This document shows positions 48,446-59,125 of a stretch of 64,000 nucleotides of DNA, in pieces. Location: contig JABYQQ010000010.1 of assembly GCA_022605405.1 (NCBI GenBank), positions 1,178,001 to 1,242,000 on the forward strand, written 5' to 3'. Source of the stretch: Earliella scabrosa (lineage: Eukaryota; Basidiomycota; Agaricomycetes; Polyporales; Polyporaceae). A program made the position numbers and the translations under genes. Numbering within the stretch: the stretch's first letter is position 1; each line of letters starts with the position of its first letter. A model generated the notes under the pieces. The model worked only from the letters and a program-made list of their open reading frames with translations, made no database searches and had not been told where the DNA came from.

Positions 48446-51398
48446 CTAGTTTGGTATCTGGTATACCCCTGACTTCATGCCCGAGTCCCACGCGCGAGCT
48501 TGCAGCACGTACTGCGTCAGCTGTGTCAGTGTATCTTAGTGCGCTCGATCAGTTGTTGACTCACGAGAGTTCGGATTGTGGATGCATGGATGTCGACCTC
48601 AAGGGCCTCTGCTTGTTCGACGTACGGGGCACGGTCAGCCGCCATGTCGAGGGCGGTGACTAGGTTAATCTCTTCGGCCGTTTGGTATATCTCTAAGACC
48701 TCGGCAGGAATCCCGACGATATGTTGCACCGACCCTATCATGGATGTTTAGATGGGTCATGGTCAGAAGAGGAGAGCCGTTACTTGCCGTTCGTCCACTC
48801 GATTGACGTTCGAGTCGCTGCATTCCACAAGCCGAGGTCTCGCAGATCGCGAACCAGAGCCGGCCGTACTTCCTTGTAGTACTTCTCTCCGTCGTGATGC
48901 GTGATGATGTTGCTGCTCTTTGTTTAGCGTTGAATGGTGCGATGATTAGGACGCTTACCTATACTGGGGGCCCGCCCCACCCCATCGAGCAGTGGGCTGA
49001 GCAAAAGACGTTCCTGGGAGCTGTGCAGTGATCACCGAGTTGCGCAAGCCGTAATGAGCGATGCGGATCCTCAGAGCGTCGAAATCGAACCGCAGTTCGG
49101 GGAATGCGGGCCACATGTCGATATGCAGAACCCCCCGCGAGGCGGCGGAGCCTTCCCACAACGGATACGGACCATGGGCCTGGGCTAGGGCGCAACTGGC
49201 GTCGAGGGCGGCGTGATATATTGTATCGAAAATGTCGACATTTAGGATACGGGAATTGGGGTCTCCGTATCGGTGTCTGAGGGCCATGAAGGTCTCCCCG
49301 AGACCATGCGTGCTGACGGCCAGGCTTCGCGTTCTGATGACAGCCAGGGCGGACGTCTCGGAGGGATAGGTCACTCGGTCGATGAGACGGTCGCAGTTCA
49401 AGACGACAAGCTTGGTGAGCTCGTGTAGAGAAGCGAAGTCGTAGGTGCCATCTGGGAGGACGAAGTGATGTAATGCGATCGATGCTGGAATTGCAGCTGG
49501 TGTCTCCGTCGGAGAAGACACTTGGACGAGACTTGCGCTTTCGTTTGAGGCGCGGACGACTCCGAGGTGGGCTTGATTGTTTTTCTCTGTCATTTGGTAT
49601 TAGGCATGAAGAGGGGAACATAAGGTTGGTCCCTACGGTTCAGTGCGCAGTGAAAGACGCAGAACGGGAATCCGGACTCAGTTTGCGCTTCGCATATCAG
49701 GCGCCAGAGGTCTTGGGCCTGGACAATCGACGTCTCGCAGCCGGTGGACTCGTATACCTCGTACATTGAGGAGAATTGAGCCCCATACGTCGATTGCAGA
49801 CCAGGGACATCGGCCGGATCAAATAGAGACCAGCTCCCGTGCGAGTCCACCCTCTCCATGCTACCCGCGATCCTAAGCACTCCGTCACTCGAGGGTTGGG
49901 GAGTACACTCACAAAATGTCCGGAATCCAGAGAGCGGGCGCAATATGGGTGAGGCGATTGTCGTCATCGACACGCTGGCGTCTGCACTCTACGAAGGCTC
50001 GTACGTCGGCATGCCATATTGGGAGGTACGCTGTGGCGAGGGGCCTCTCTTGTGTAGAAGTACAGGCATGATATGCTGCATGCGCGTCGTACAGTCGTAG
50101 CAGAGCCATAACACCAGGTTCACCGTGAGTTGATCTGGATGTACAAGTTAGCATGAAGGGTTAGAATGTAATGTCACTACTCGCCTTGTTGCTGGGACGC
50201 GTCCTAACGAGATGCCAACTACCGCGTCGAGGCACCAGATATCGTCGAGGTCGTCCGCGGTGTCTGCGAGACTGAACATGAAGTCCGATGGTTCATACAC
50301 AAACGTGGTAGGGTAGATTGGGCGGCTAGTAGCCGCGTTGCGGAAGAACTGTGGAGGATGGATGTAATGCTGTCGAGATAGTGCTTCGTATGTTTGCTGT
50401 ATCTTCGAGAGGTCGTCTCGATGGATAGCGAGCGCGGCGCGCATGTACGTGTGCTGCGGGAGCTCCATCACTCGCCCCCCTGCTTGAATCATGGATGTAC
50501 TGGCGAACTTCCGAAGAGCGGGGCTACTTCCTTGGTGAGAGTATGACTAGCGCAAGAAGGAAGTGGTACTTACTACGTAGCGTCCATATCTCTTGTGTGG
50601 TCGAGCATTGAGTCGATGATATCAGCATTCCGCTGTACGAAGTCAGCGATGCCGTCGTCGAACACCAGCGGGATTCCTAATATGGCGGCGAGAATGAGCA
50701 TGTATTCGTCGGTGATACGGGCGGGAAGCGTACGCTCTCCGACTGTGGCCATCCAGACACTGAATCGGTTCTCGACTGATCTGTGAAGGTGCGTCGCGTA
50801 GATGCGACCAGACAAGATGAAGTACTCGTGATGATAATATCCGAGCTCTGCGATTACAGACGCTGCCTTCTCCTGTGTGCGATGTTGGTTTTATAGTTGT
50901 CGAAGAAGGGCATGAAGTTAAGGAGGCGCACCAATAATTCGGCGGACTTCGTCTCTGAACCAAGTGAGTCGAACACGGTCTTCGTAAGTCTACGTGATCG
51001 AGAAATTGCTTAGATATGCGCGAGGTTTTGGGCACCATGTACTTACACGTCGGCGGTTTCTATTCCCCTCTGCAAGTCGTTCGATATCTGATGTTCGTTT
51101 GAGTGGCAGTGTTACACCGGAAGACCAATCCGAAGGATGGCTTAGGCTGACCTCTATGACGAAGTTCTCAAACTGCGATGGTGTGTGAGCGGATGTAAGT
51201 GGTACGCTTGTGCTCGGCATACCCGGGTACAGTCGAACAGCTCTTCTCGTCTGGAGATGCATGAGCCTCGGTGGCAGGGACCTATAGTCACGCTCTCACC
51301 CATCTAGTATGTCAGAGTTAGTATCGGAAGGGTAGGACGTTGCACATAAGATACTCGCCGTTCTTCACAATCAACTTGATGACTGGGTTTGTGGACAT
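48446..51398 (-). CDS. Ribonucleotide reductase large-subunit-like protein, catalytic residues lost
   Basis: Twelve exons (51355-51398, 51223-51292, 51047-51172, 50948-50989, 50574-50872, 50185-50499, 49913-50134, 49637-49860, 48959-49586, 48788-48912, 48565-48734, 48446-48520) give 779 residues without a stop. Homology to class I R1 runs from about residue 95: GRVMELPQHTYMRAAL, IWHADVRAF, ALWIPDIFMERV, NGSWSLF-like HGSWSLFDPADVPGL, LNVDIFDTIYHAALDASCAL, HGPYPLWEGSAASRGVLHID, YGLRNSVITAQLPGTS, SVQHIVGIP, MAADRAPYVEQAEALEV. The redox Cys of PQLSSCF is Thr259; the NLCTE site is NESAS (464 Ser for Cys, 466 Ser for Glu); the partner Cys of VCNLAS is Ile480; the radical-transfer YY is YQ (775-776); the C-terminal CxxC tail is absent. 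The first 94 residues do not read as an ATP cone. It cannot reduce ribonucleotides by the known mechanism. Two introns appear to be GC-AG. Confidence 0.85.
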
Positions 51399-52358
51399 GG
51401 AGGGCTTCGTCTGAGTGTTAGTGGTGGTCTCCGGACCAGTGCGTGATGAGGTCGACGAGACTTGGGGATGAGGCCTGGTACTTTCGAGATTTTATTGCAT
51501 TGAGGCGATGCGGTCGGTCGGCCGCATTTGGATACGATCGTCTGGATGGGTATTTTCGTGTTGGTAGGCGCCTACGTGCTTCGGAACCACTAGTAGGTAC
51601 TAATCAGGTGAGCAAGGACGATCAGGTGCGATGAGGTACGCGATCAACAACTGTGTCGGATTGTGTCTGCATATGCATATCAGTCAATAGAAGATCACGT
51701 TCGACACCTCTCCGCTCATCACTTACCCAGTTCGCTAGGGCGGGGGACGGACGATTGCCTATCATAGACAGCTCTCAGCTTGGTCTACTGCCCTGCTTTC
51801 ACTGGCACGGTAGTGGTCACGGCTGTGAAGCGATGAGTCTCCGTGAGCAAGGAAGCTCGCGTAATCCGTGTCCCCGAGAGTCTGAATCTATCCCGTGTAG
51901 GTTGGAGAGGCCGAGGTTCCGACAACGACCGATGTCGGCTACTCTTACGCGAGTCTGCACCGCTTCGAGTGCAGGCACGTCTGTACGTAGGATTGCATCG
52001 ATGTAGGTCTCACAACGGTGGTGGTGTCTTCGGCCGGGATCAGTCATACGTTCGTTCTCTCGGCAGTATTGTCCAAGCTGGAGAGTGAGCCAAATGTGGC
52101 AGGTGGGGCGAGTGAAAGCCGGACACAGCGCCGGGGTTCAGCCAGCGCGAGGGCACTGGTCAGGGAACCCATGGCTGAGACGTCGTTGGATCCGAGGAAC
52201 GATGAAATGGAGCAACCGTCCCAGAGCCGCAACTGCGGCGGACGAGTCAGCCGATAGGGTGCGGCATGACAATATCAATGGGACGGATGAGGGGGCGTGG
52301 TTCCACGATCATGTGGTCCGCGAGTCTAATCACAAATTTATTCAGAGCTGGGCTTGAG
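51399..52358. other. Intergenic, unresolved
   Basis: A minus-strand stretch at 51817-52170 (MGSLTSALALAEPRRC... and ETYIDAILRTDVPALEAVQT) has a coding look, but no consistent exon model was found. Confidence 0.3.
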
Positions 52359-53108
52359 TTAGGCGAGGAGGCTGACTCGGGGCCTCATACAGAGTATGTA
52401 GATGGTGCGGATGGCGAATGCGACAGACTTTGTCGCGTTACTGACGACGTCGCACTCGACAAGGACTAGATCGCCGAGTCGGAGACTGGAGAACGCCATG
52501 CTGTTTCGCCCTGGTCGTACGAGAGCCGTCCCGTCATAAACGATGTGCTTTATCTATATGAAGCCCTGCTGTCACTACGTGGTGCGTCGAGGTACACACT
52601 TTGACTTACCTGCCCAGCATGGCGAAGCTTCTTCGAGCATGTGAATTGGTCCCCGGATAGATAGGAGTCGTCCTCCTTGTCGCCGTCCATGGCGAATGCA
52701 CGGATGGCGTTAAGGGAGTGAACGTCTGCTGGTCGGATGAACTCAAGCTCCAAGTAGAATGTGGGCATGATAGCGTTGTTCAGGAGGAAGGATGCGGTAG
52801 AGATTGTGCCGATTGCCCGGACTATGACCCTCTTGCCGTCCCTAGTTAACTTTCGTTCGCCCGAGTGACCTATGCTGGACCACTGAACGTCGTCCAAAGG
52901 TAACGTTCCGACTGTGTACGTGTTGTCGGAGGGAGAAGCGTAGGTTACGTGGCGTGCGAGTCGGCTGTAAGCGTAGGTGGGATGAGTGGCTCAGACCACG
53001 AACCTAAGTTAGTGCTCACCGATGCCTCGCCTCGCGCACCCAGGTCGGGAGGACTAGGCACTCGCTTTCCTCGGTTGGTGCTTCGAGATGTTCTGCTGCC
53101 TCTGTCAT
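52359..53108 (-). CDS. Hypothetical protein, three exons
   Basis: Exons 53020-53108, 52610-52964 and 52359-52553 give 212 residues in phase with good splice sites. It starts MTEAAEHLEAPTEESECLVL. The body alternates beta-strand-like segments: KRVIVRAIGTISTASFLLNN, MPTFYLELEFIRPADV, and LRLGDLVLVECDVVSNATKS followed by VAFAIRTIYIL. The strand pattern with a GDLVLVE turn recalls small OB-like or beta-barrel nucleic-acid-binding proteins, but this is only an impression. No signal peptide or membrane span. It lies upstream of the reductase-like gene on the same strand. No family is recognised. Confidence 0.65.
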
Positions 53109-53577
53109 CACGATTCCAGGACAGACTGAGCGCGATGGCGATCTGGTGTGCGAGTTTCCGCCTTTTGTGGTGGTCTGTTCCTAGATGCTCCGCCCGGCGT
53201 CTGGTGAGGTGCGCGGCTCGGGGCTCCGAGGGACTCCGCGGGCGATGTGTGCTGTCTTGATGTGGAAGACAATGGAGCGTGTAACTGTGATGATCGGGTG
53301 TGTACCGTCAATGTGACTGCCCAGGTGTGTGTTTATGAATGTTTACGCATTTCCATAGAGGGCGACGGCGCTCAGTCATTCAACTGCGGATCTCTGGGGT
53401 CCCACTCCAGAGCGACCACTGGCGATGCACGCAGTGCTGTCCTTTCTTGGATCGCATAACTAGATGAGATGTGAAGAAGCTCGACGGAACTGGAAAATCG
53501 ACCATGGCTTCAAGTGTTCTGTATGAGAGGCGTGGCACTGGGGCTGTGCCTGATTACGCTAGAGATAGAACATGAGA

Positions 53578-54357
53578 TCAGGGACGACCGCGTTTGGGGC
53601 AAAGGGCGGTGAAATCGTACCATCTTGCGATGTGATCCATGAGAACCCGCTCGTCGGACCGGATATTCGAGATTCTCTGTGACGGACGAACAGCATGTCG
53701 AAGGAAGACGACGTTCCCCATTGTGTGAACCTGCAGATGCCGTTCGCAGCAAAGGTTCGGGGCAGACCGTAGGTAGTCCACTGTTGTGAATACAGTATAC
53801 TGAATTCCCGACTCTGACCGGGCAGTCTGGGCGCGGCAGATCTGACTTTGATACCCGAAGGGGAACCAGGCGCTGACGTCGGCATCCTCGACCCAATATG
53901 CCGCCAAGGGATCGTCGTCGGGGTCGGAGTCCATCGGGAATAACACGACACGCGGCCGGGAACTTCCCACTGCGTATATCAATCCTTTGACTAATCTTGT
54001 CGCGCGGCTCTGTGGCGTTTACAGTCGGGGCGCTACGGTCAGCGATCGCCGCAATAAGTCGGACAGAAGATGTCCATGGGTCACATACCTCTCTCAGACG
54101 TTCCCGCATGCGACGATTGTGCTCCGTGATCGCTGAGGGTTGTGTGCTTGTGATCTGAAGAGGGACGGAGGCCTTGACAGATGGATTAGACCTGTTCCTC
54201 GCGATGCGTATTGACACGAGCGTACCGGGGATGCCATGGGTGCGTTGGCGTGCGAAGAGTGACGGTAGAACTTGAAGATGTGGACAGTGGTGGACGCCAG
54301 TTGGTGTTCTAAGTATGCGTGGGAGCCCATTGTGTCCGAGCGCTCCGAGGTCTCCGA
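53578..54357 (-). CDS. Hypothetical protein, 5' end unresolved
   Basis: Two exons are clear: 54089-54357 and 53578-54009, joined in phase, encoding about 232 residues and ending at the stop at 53578-53580. Readable parts are GDLGALGHNGLPRILRTPTG, AITEHNRRMRERLRE, SRATRLVKGLIYAVGSSRPR, VVLFPMDSDPDDDPLAAYWV, SAWFPFGYQSQ and MGNVVFLRHAV. An acceptor at 54358-54359 shows that at least one more exon lies upstream, probably in 54400-54700, where hydrophobic frames occur. No domain recognised. Part of the same-strand series with the reductase-like gene. Confidence 0.55.
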
Positions 54358-54790
54358 CTGTAGGTCAGCTTGTTGAGTGTTCGAATCCGGCTCATAGCAA
54401 TGTTTCGCTCGTCTACAAAAAAACAGTCTGCGTTGTTTTCACGGCCTAGTACGGTCATTCGGGGGTAAGCAAGATATCTTACATTATAGAAGACAGTTAG
54501 CTGAAGGCAACGGTACTCGATGATCAACGCAGCAGCATAGCATACAGGACGAAGAGAGCACAACGACGGCGGAAGCGGCTATCAACAGTGGTATCTTACA
54601 TGGAGGGACAGGGACTGTGCACCAGGACAAGAAATGAGATACTGATACTAGGAACAACAGAGGCCGGACCATTCGCACAGGTGAACAAGAAGATGGGACT
54701 TATACGGTACACAGGAGTTCGCAGGATGGCCGTCAACTTGCCTGTCTGCGCGCTGCAGCGGTTCTGCACGTACGACGAGCGTACGTAGTT

Positions 54791-55322
54791 CTACAGATGT
54801 GGAGACCACGGATGAGGCGAGGGTGATGGAGACCGGGAAGCGTCGGGCGACGAGACAGACAGAGACCCGCTGCCGGATGTGGATGCGATCGGAGCAGCAG
54901 GAGCCGACGGAGGGTCACCGAGGGCGTTCGCGATCGACGAGATGGATGATATGACCATTGGGCGAGTGTTGTGCATGGAAACCATCGTCGAGATGAACGA
55001 CGATCTCGCGGGAAGTGAGCCGGATGGTGGTTCTGAGAGCGATGACAACGTCGAGTCTGCGAATGTATGAGGGTCCCCTCTAGGGGGGTGCGCGAGTTCG
55101 GGGGATGCTGCGCGAGCGTTGGGTAAATCAGAATGATAGAGGATAATCAGCACGCATGAATGTACGACCATGTTCCGCATGGCTTACACGTAGTTCGGCG
55201 AGAGCTTCGCTGTGTAATTGAGGACTGTGTTGTTTGGCGACGAGAGCGACGATGAGGACCAGACAGAATACGAGGGGTCGAATCGATGAACTTGATACTA
55301 GGACCACTGCTTGATGGGGCAT
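54791..55322 (-). CDS. Small single-span membrane protein, Ser/Pro-rich
   Basis: Exons 55190-55322 and 54791-55107 give 149 residues. A short N-terminus (MPHQAVVLVSSSS) precedes one hydrophobic segment (RPLVFCLVLIVALVAKQHS), a signal anchor or signal peptide. The rest is Ser/Pro-rich and probably disordered (SSISSIANALGDPPSAPAAP, SPSPSPHPWSPHL). The ATG lies only 16 bases past the stop of the Zn2Cys6 gene on the same strand, so the two may share a transcript or be parts of one mis-split gene. Confidence 0.5.
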
Positions 55323-55338
55323 GCCGCGAGCCCTGCCG

Positions 55339-56395
55339 TCACATGCGCTCAGCGCCGCTCGAGGACGATGCCTCGGTGCTTCCCCGTACCTCGGACGTGG
55401 GCCCTTCTGCGCGTGCAATGGATGGAAAGGGGACCTGGTGTCGCGCCGGGGTCGGAGACTGGTCGCGGGTCCAGGAGGAAATGAGTGGACGCGCCTGGGG
55501 GTCGCGAAATCGAGGAGTCGGAAAGTTGTTCGTGTCAGTGGGTGTGCGAGACCCGTAAAGCTCGCGCCTGCGCCTGGACGGCGTTCTGTCTTCAGCGGCG
55601 GTGGGAGATCGACCGCGAGACCCAGGGCTGTGCTGCCTCCCGGCCGCTGTCCTCAGGTCGCGGAACGGGATAGGTGCAGGTAGATCCTCGTTGCGATGAG
55701 CGATCTGCTGTTATCTATCTCAGTGGTCGTCACGACTACGACGAGGGCTGGACTTACGACGGTGGCCGCGTGTGTGTAGTCCGCAGAAGCGTACTCATTG
55801 TTGACAACGCCCTGCGTTCCAATTGGGTTCGTCATTCCCGACTGCGAGTGGGTCTCCGTAGGAGGGACGCAGTAGGCGTCTGCGCCAAGCTGGAACGAGG
55901 TCGGCGTGCGTGGAGAGTACCCCTGCGTATGTACGAGTCATGTCAACGAGGTCACGCGCGCGTCGTTGAGAGGCGTACCATGACGGAGTTGTTGTTCAGG
56001 TAAGGATGCGGCCCATGGATGTTGGCGAAGGGGACAGCAGTCGTACGAACCCGAGCGCGAGTGGTCGGGAGCCTGCTGCGATGATTCTCTTCCTGCTGAG
56101 AAACTTCCACAAAGCAGAAGGTCCCGGCGTCGCGGCATCTTGTACAGACAGGCCTACCCTCGCACTTGATGCGATGGCGGGGTGTTCGGGGCAAGGATAG
56201 ATCAAGAAAGTCGACTAGACGTACCTCGTACCCGCCCTTCTCACATAGCGAGCATTTCCTACGCGCTTGCTCGGTGTGGCGTTGTTCGTCGCTGGGCTCC
56301 TGTTGATCGGAGTACTGGCGGTCGAGAGACGGTGGATGCGGTGAGACAGAGACATGCCCTGCTTCGGCGGGGCCACGCACGAGGTTGTAGTTCAT
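55339..56395 (-). CDS. Zn2Cys6 fungal-type DNA-binding protein
   Basis: Four exons (56225-56395, 55979-56164, 55758-55922, 55339-55707) give 296 residues. Splicing out the intron 56165-56224 creates a perfect binuclear zinc cluster, C-S-L-C-EKGGYE-C-EGRPV-C-TR-C-RDAGTF-C, spacing C-x2-C-x6-C-x5-C-x2-C-x6-C, at about residues 48-70. This fold is the DNA-binding domain of fungal transcription factors. The rest is Ser/Pro/Arg-rich (GRQHSPGSRGRSP, EDRTPSRRRRELYGSRTPTD), with no fungal-TF middle homology domain, so it is shorter than typical regulators. The start at 56395 is the first ATG in frame; upstream exons cannot be excluded. Confidence 0.75.
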
Positions 56396-57970
56396 CTTGG
56401 ATGGAGTTGCGGTCGTTGTCGACGTTCAATAGCCACGGGGTAGCTCTTAATGAGCGCAGTGATGTGTATTTTGATTGGCGGTGACGTCGGAGGGATGATC
56501 GGTGCGGGAGGGGAGCGGTTGGGCCGAGGCTGATGGTGGTGGTAAGCGGGGACCGAGAATGCGACCTCCGAGGAGGGTAGGCGCCCTTTTGTACGAGATT
56601 GATGGTGCCCTCGACTCCGTTTCCCACCCAAGCGCGCGGGACTTACTTCTCCGACGGCGGACGTTGATCAGTCTTCTGAACTTTGAATATAGCTCGTGTT
56701 TGATGGCTTACGTGTAAGGCTCCTCGATATCAGGCCGTCTAGACGAGCTGTTGAGTGTTCAAGACTGGGATGCCAGCGTTAGACTTGAAGGGCTTGTGCG
56801 AGACCTAGAGCTTGCCGCAGCCACCTTCTGTCGCAAAGCAGCACTCTTCAGATGACTCATGCTTGGAGATCCTCTATGCGGAATTGGAGGCATTCCTCTT
56901 GCTGAACTGGGTGTAGTCTGCGAACCATATTATGCTGACTTCTTCGACCGAACCAGACCTTCCCCAAACCCTAGTACAGACGTCGGCCGAGCCTTGATGT
57001 CGTCTATGATTGGGCGCGGCGGATGCCGCGCTCGCTGGAAAGCGACGATGATAGTCTTCTCAACGGCGTTTACAGCATTCGCACTCTTCACAGTGTTGGG
57101 GGACAGGACACTTCTTCTGAGACCCCGGGCCTGTTTTTGGATGATGATTAGTGCGCATCGGGTCAGTGGTCCAAACACAGCCGTCGGGAAGGTCATGCCT
57201 GACTCCCCTCCATCGTCAGACATGCCTATGCCTACCTGATATCGCGAAAAATATTCAAAGGGTTTGAGTCCTTGGGACGTTGCCCTGATCACATTTGCGC
57301 CGAGACTACCGGTCATTTGACGCAGTCCATGAGTCTCCTTCTAGGCCGATGTCTGATCGGGGATGACTCCATCGACACACATGGCTGGTGGGGGGCATAG
57401 GTACGTTGCTAGACACATGTAGTATCTTCAGCCACGTCACGCGTCCTCTACGCTGATAACTGTCTTTTCCTTGCGTATCTAGACCGGGGATTTAGTATGG
57501 CTCGCAGAACAGCTGTATATCGAGGATCACCATACCTGTCCATAGTCTAAGCCTTGAGAGCTGAAGAGCGACGTGCCCGGATAAAACTATCCCGGATGCC
57601 ACTCCGGGCCCGCGAGACGCTGGACATACATAGCTTTGTTTGTTGACTTTCGCGCGTCCCCTACCTGATCGTGGGACATTTCCGATAACCTTATCTCAGA
57701 TCCAATCCCCGGTACTTGATCTGCGACGGACCGGTAGTGCTCGGCGGCGATCCCGGTCGAGTGACGTCACGACACTGGTTTAAGTTGCAGCGTTCAACAT
57801 CGTTCGGTTGTGAGGCACAACACGCGCATATGAGAGGATCGTACATAGATTGGTACAGATGATATCGCGTGCTAGGACAACATATGAGCTCACGAGGGCA
57901 ACGGACTACATGAAGGATTCGATGACACGGCGCGATGATCATGGAACGAGCGTAGGAATTGAGACTGGAG
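56396..57970. other. Intergenic, nothing firmly supported
   Basis: A 128-residue minus frame (56930-57316) overlaps a plus frame of the same length. Neither has a recognisable feature. Confidence 0.35.
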
Positions 57971-59125
57971 TTAGACGGTAGCTGCGCGCCGACGACCTGG
58001 GAGACGGACTGACAGAGTAGTGATGGCGGGCGGATGGTCTGGACCTATGGGGTCCGGTGGGAAGGCGGCCGTCAAAGGATCGTCGACGAGGATCGAGAGG
58101 ATCGAGACGACCCCTGCCTCGAGAAGGGGATCGTGAAGTGCGCAGCCTGCGTTGCAGGCTCGCGTGCTCCACAGACGCCATGTCGCCATGTGCCCGTAGG
58201 GCGCGAGTCCACGGTCTTGGGTGAAGGCTGCTCCGTGTGTTACAGGGTCGAAGAAGTCGACGAGGGAGCCTGTGTCACCGAAGTAACGGCCTTGGTCGGG
58301 GCATATGAAGAGAGGTCGCCTGCAAGGGAACACGCCCGCCATCAAAGCTCTGGGCGGGTGGTCTTGGTACGATGGCCATCTCGAAGGGTCCACCGCGAAG
58401 GAAAATCCGTGCGAGACCATCTGGGACAAGGTCCAGACCTCGTGGCTCATGATGTTGTCGAGGGTCATGTCCGAGACGAGAGCACGCCTTGCTGAGGTCA
58501 GTGGCGGATAAGCGCATCCAAAGGAATGCGCCGTCACGTAGTTCATGAGCCCCGTGTTCCAGGTACGGCTGATGGGAGAGCACGCGCTCATCGTGATGGA
58601 TTCGTATACGAAGATGGCTCCTCGGTCTGCAGTGCGGAACGTGGCGTACCGAGCAACCTCTCGCTGGGTGATGTATATCGGAGACGGGGATGTGATGTCC
58701 TCGAGGCTCACAGCATGGCATATGGAGGGGGAGAGGGAGAAGAAGTCGATCAGAGTATGAAAGCCAGTGTCGGAGGTGAAAATCTCCACGTGTGAGATAG
58801 GGAATGTAGGGTCCCGCAGGAAGAATGCGAGGGCAACTTCGCCTCCGATGAGAGCCTGACAGTCAGTCAGGACCTGGAGGAACTCGGCCGAGCAAGGGAT
58901 GAAAGGGTGAAGCAGGTCCTTCAGAGTACTCCTCAGTTCTTCGGCGACGACTCTGTATGTGACCCTAGACGCGTTCCTCCAGTTCAGAAGGGACCCAACG
59001 TCCAGCGACTGCGATACCAAGGCGAGCAGATCCTCGCGCTGCCTGTGGAGTCCGGAATGAACAATCGGTGAGCACGGAGAGCGCTTTCAGACTCACCACA
59101 AGATGGAGCTTTCCTCGACAGACAT
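57971..59125 (-). CDS. F-box-like / nucleotidyltransferase-like family protein, member 3
   Basis: Exons 59097-59125 and 57971-59042 join in phase to 366 residues starting MSVEESSILWQREDLLALVS. F-box-like segment: LDVGSLLNWRNASRVTYR. Core: CQALIGGEVALAFFLRDPTF, then SHVEIFTSDTGFHTLIDF. Middle: NYVTAHSFGCAYPPLTSARR. C-terminal block: ICPDQGRYFGDTGSLVDFFD and APYGHMATWRLWSTRAC. In a true nucleotidyltransferase a D-x-D/E pair follows the G-G; here the aligned stretch is HVEIF, with only Glu left. Compact version without the insertion of member 1. Function unknown. Confidence 0.78.

Noticed and set aside
56930..57316. 128-residue minus-strand frame
   Set aside because: It overlaps an equally long plus-strand frame, has no domain, and no neighbouring exons could be joined.
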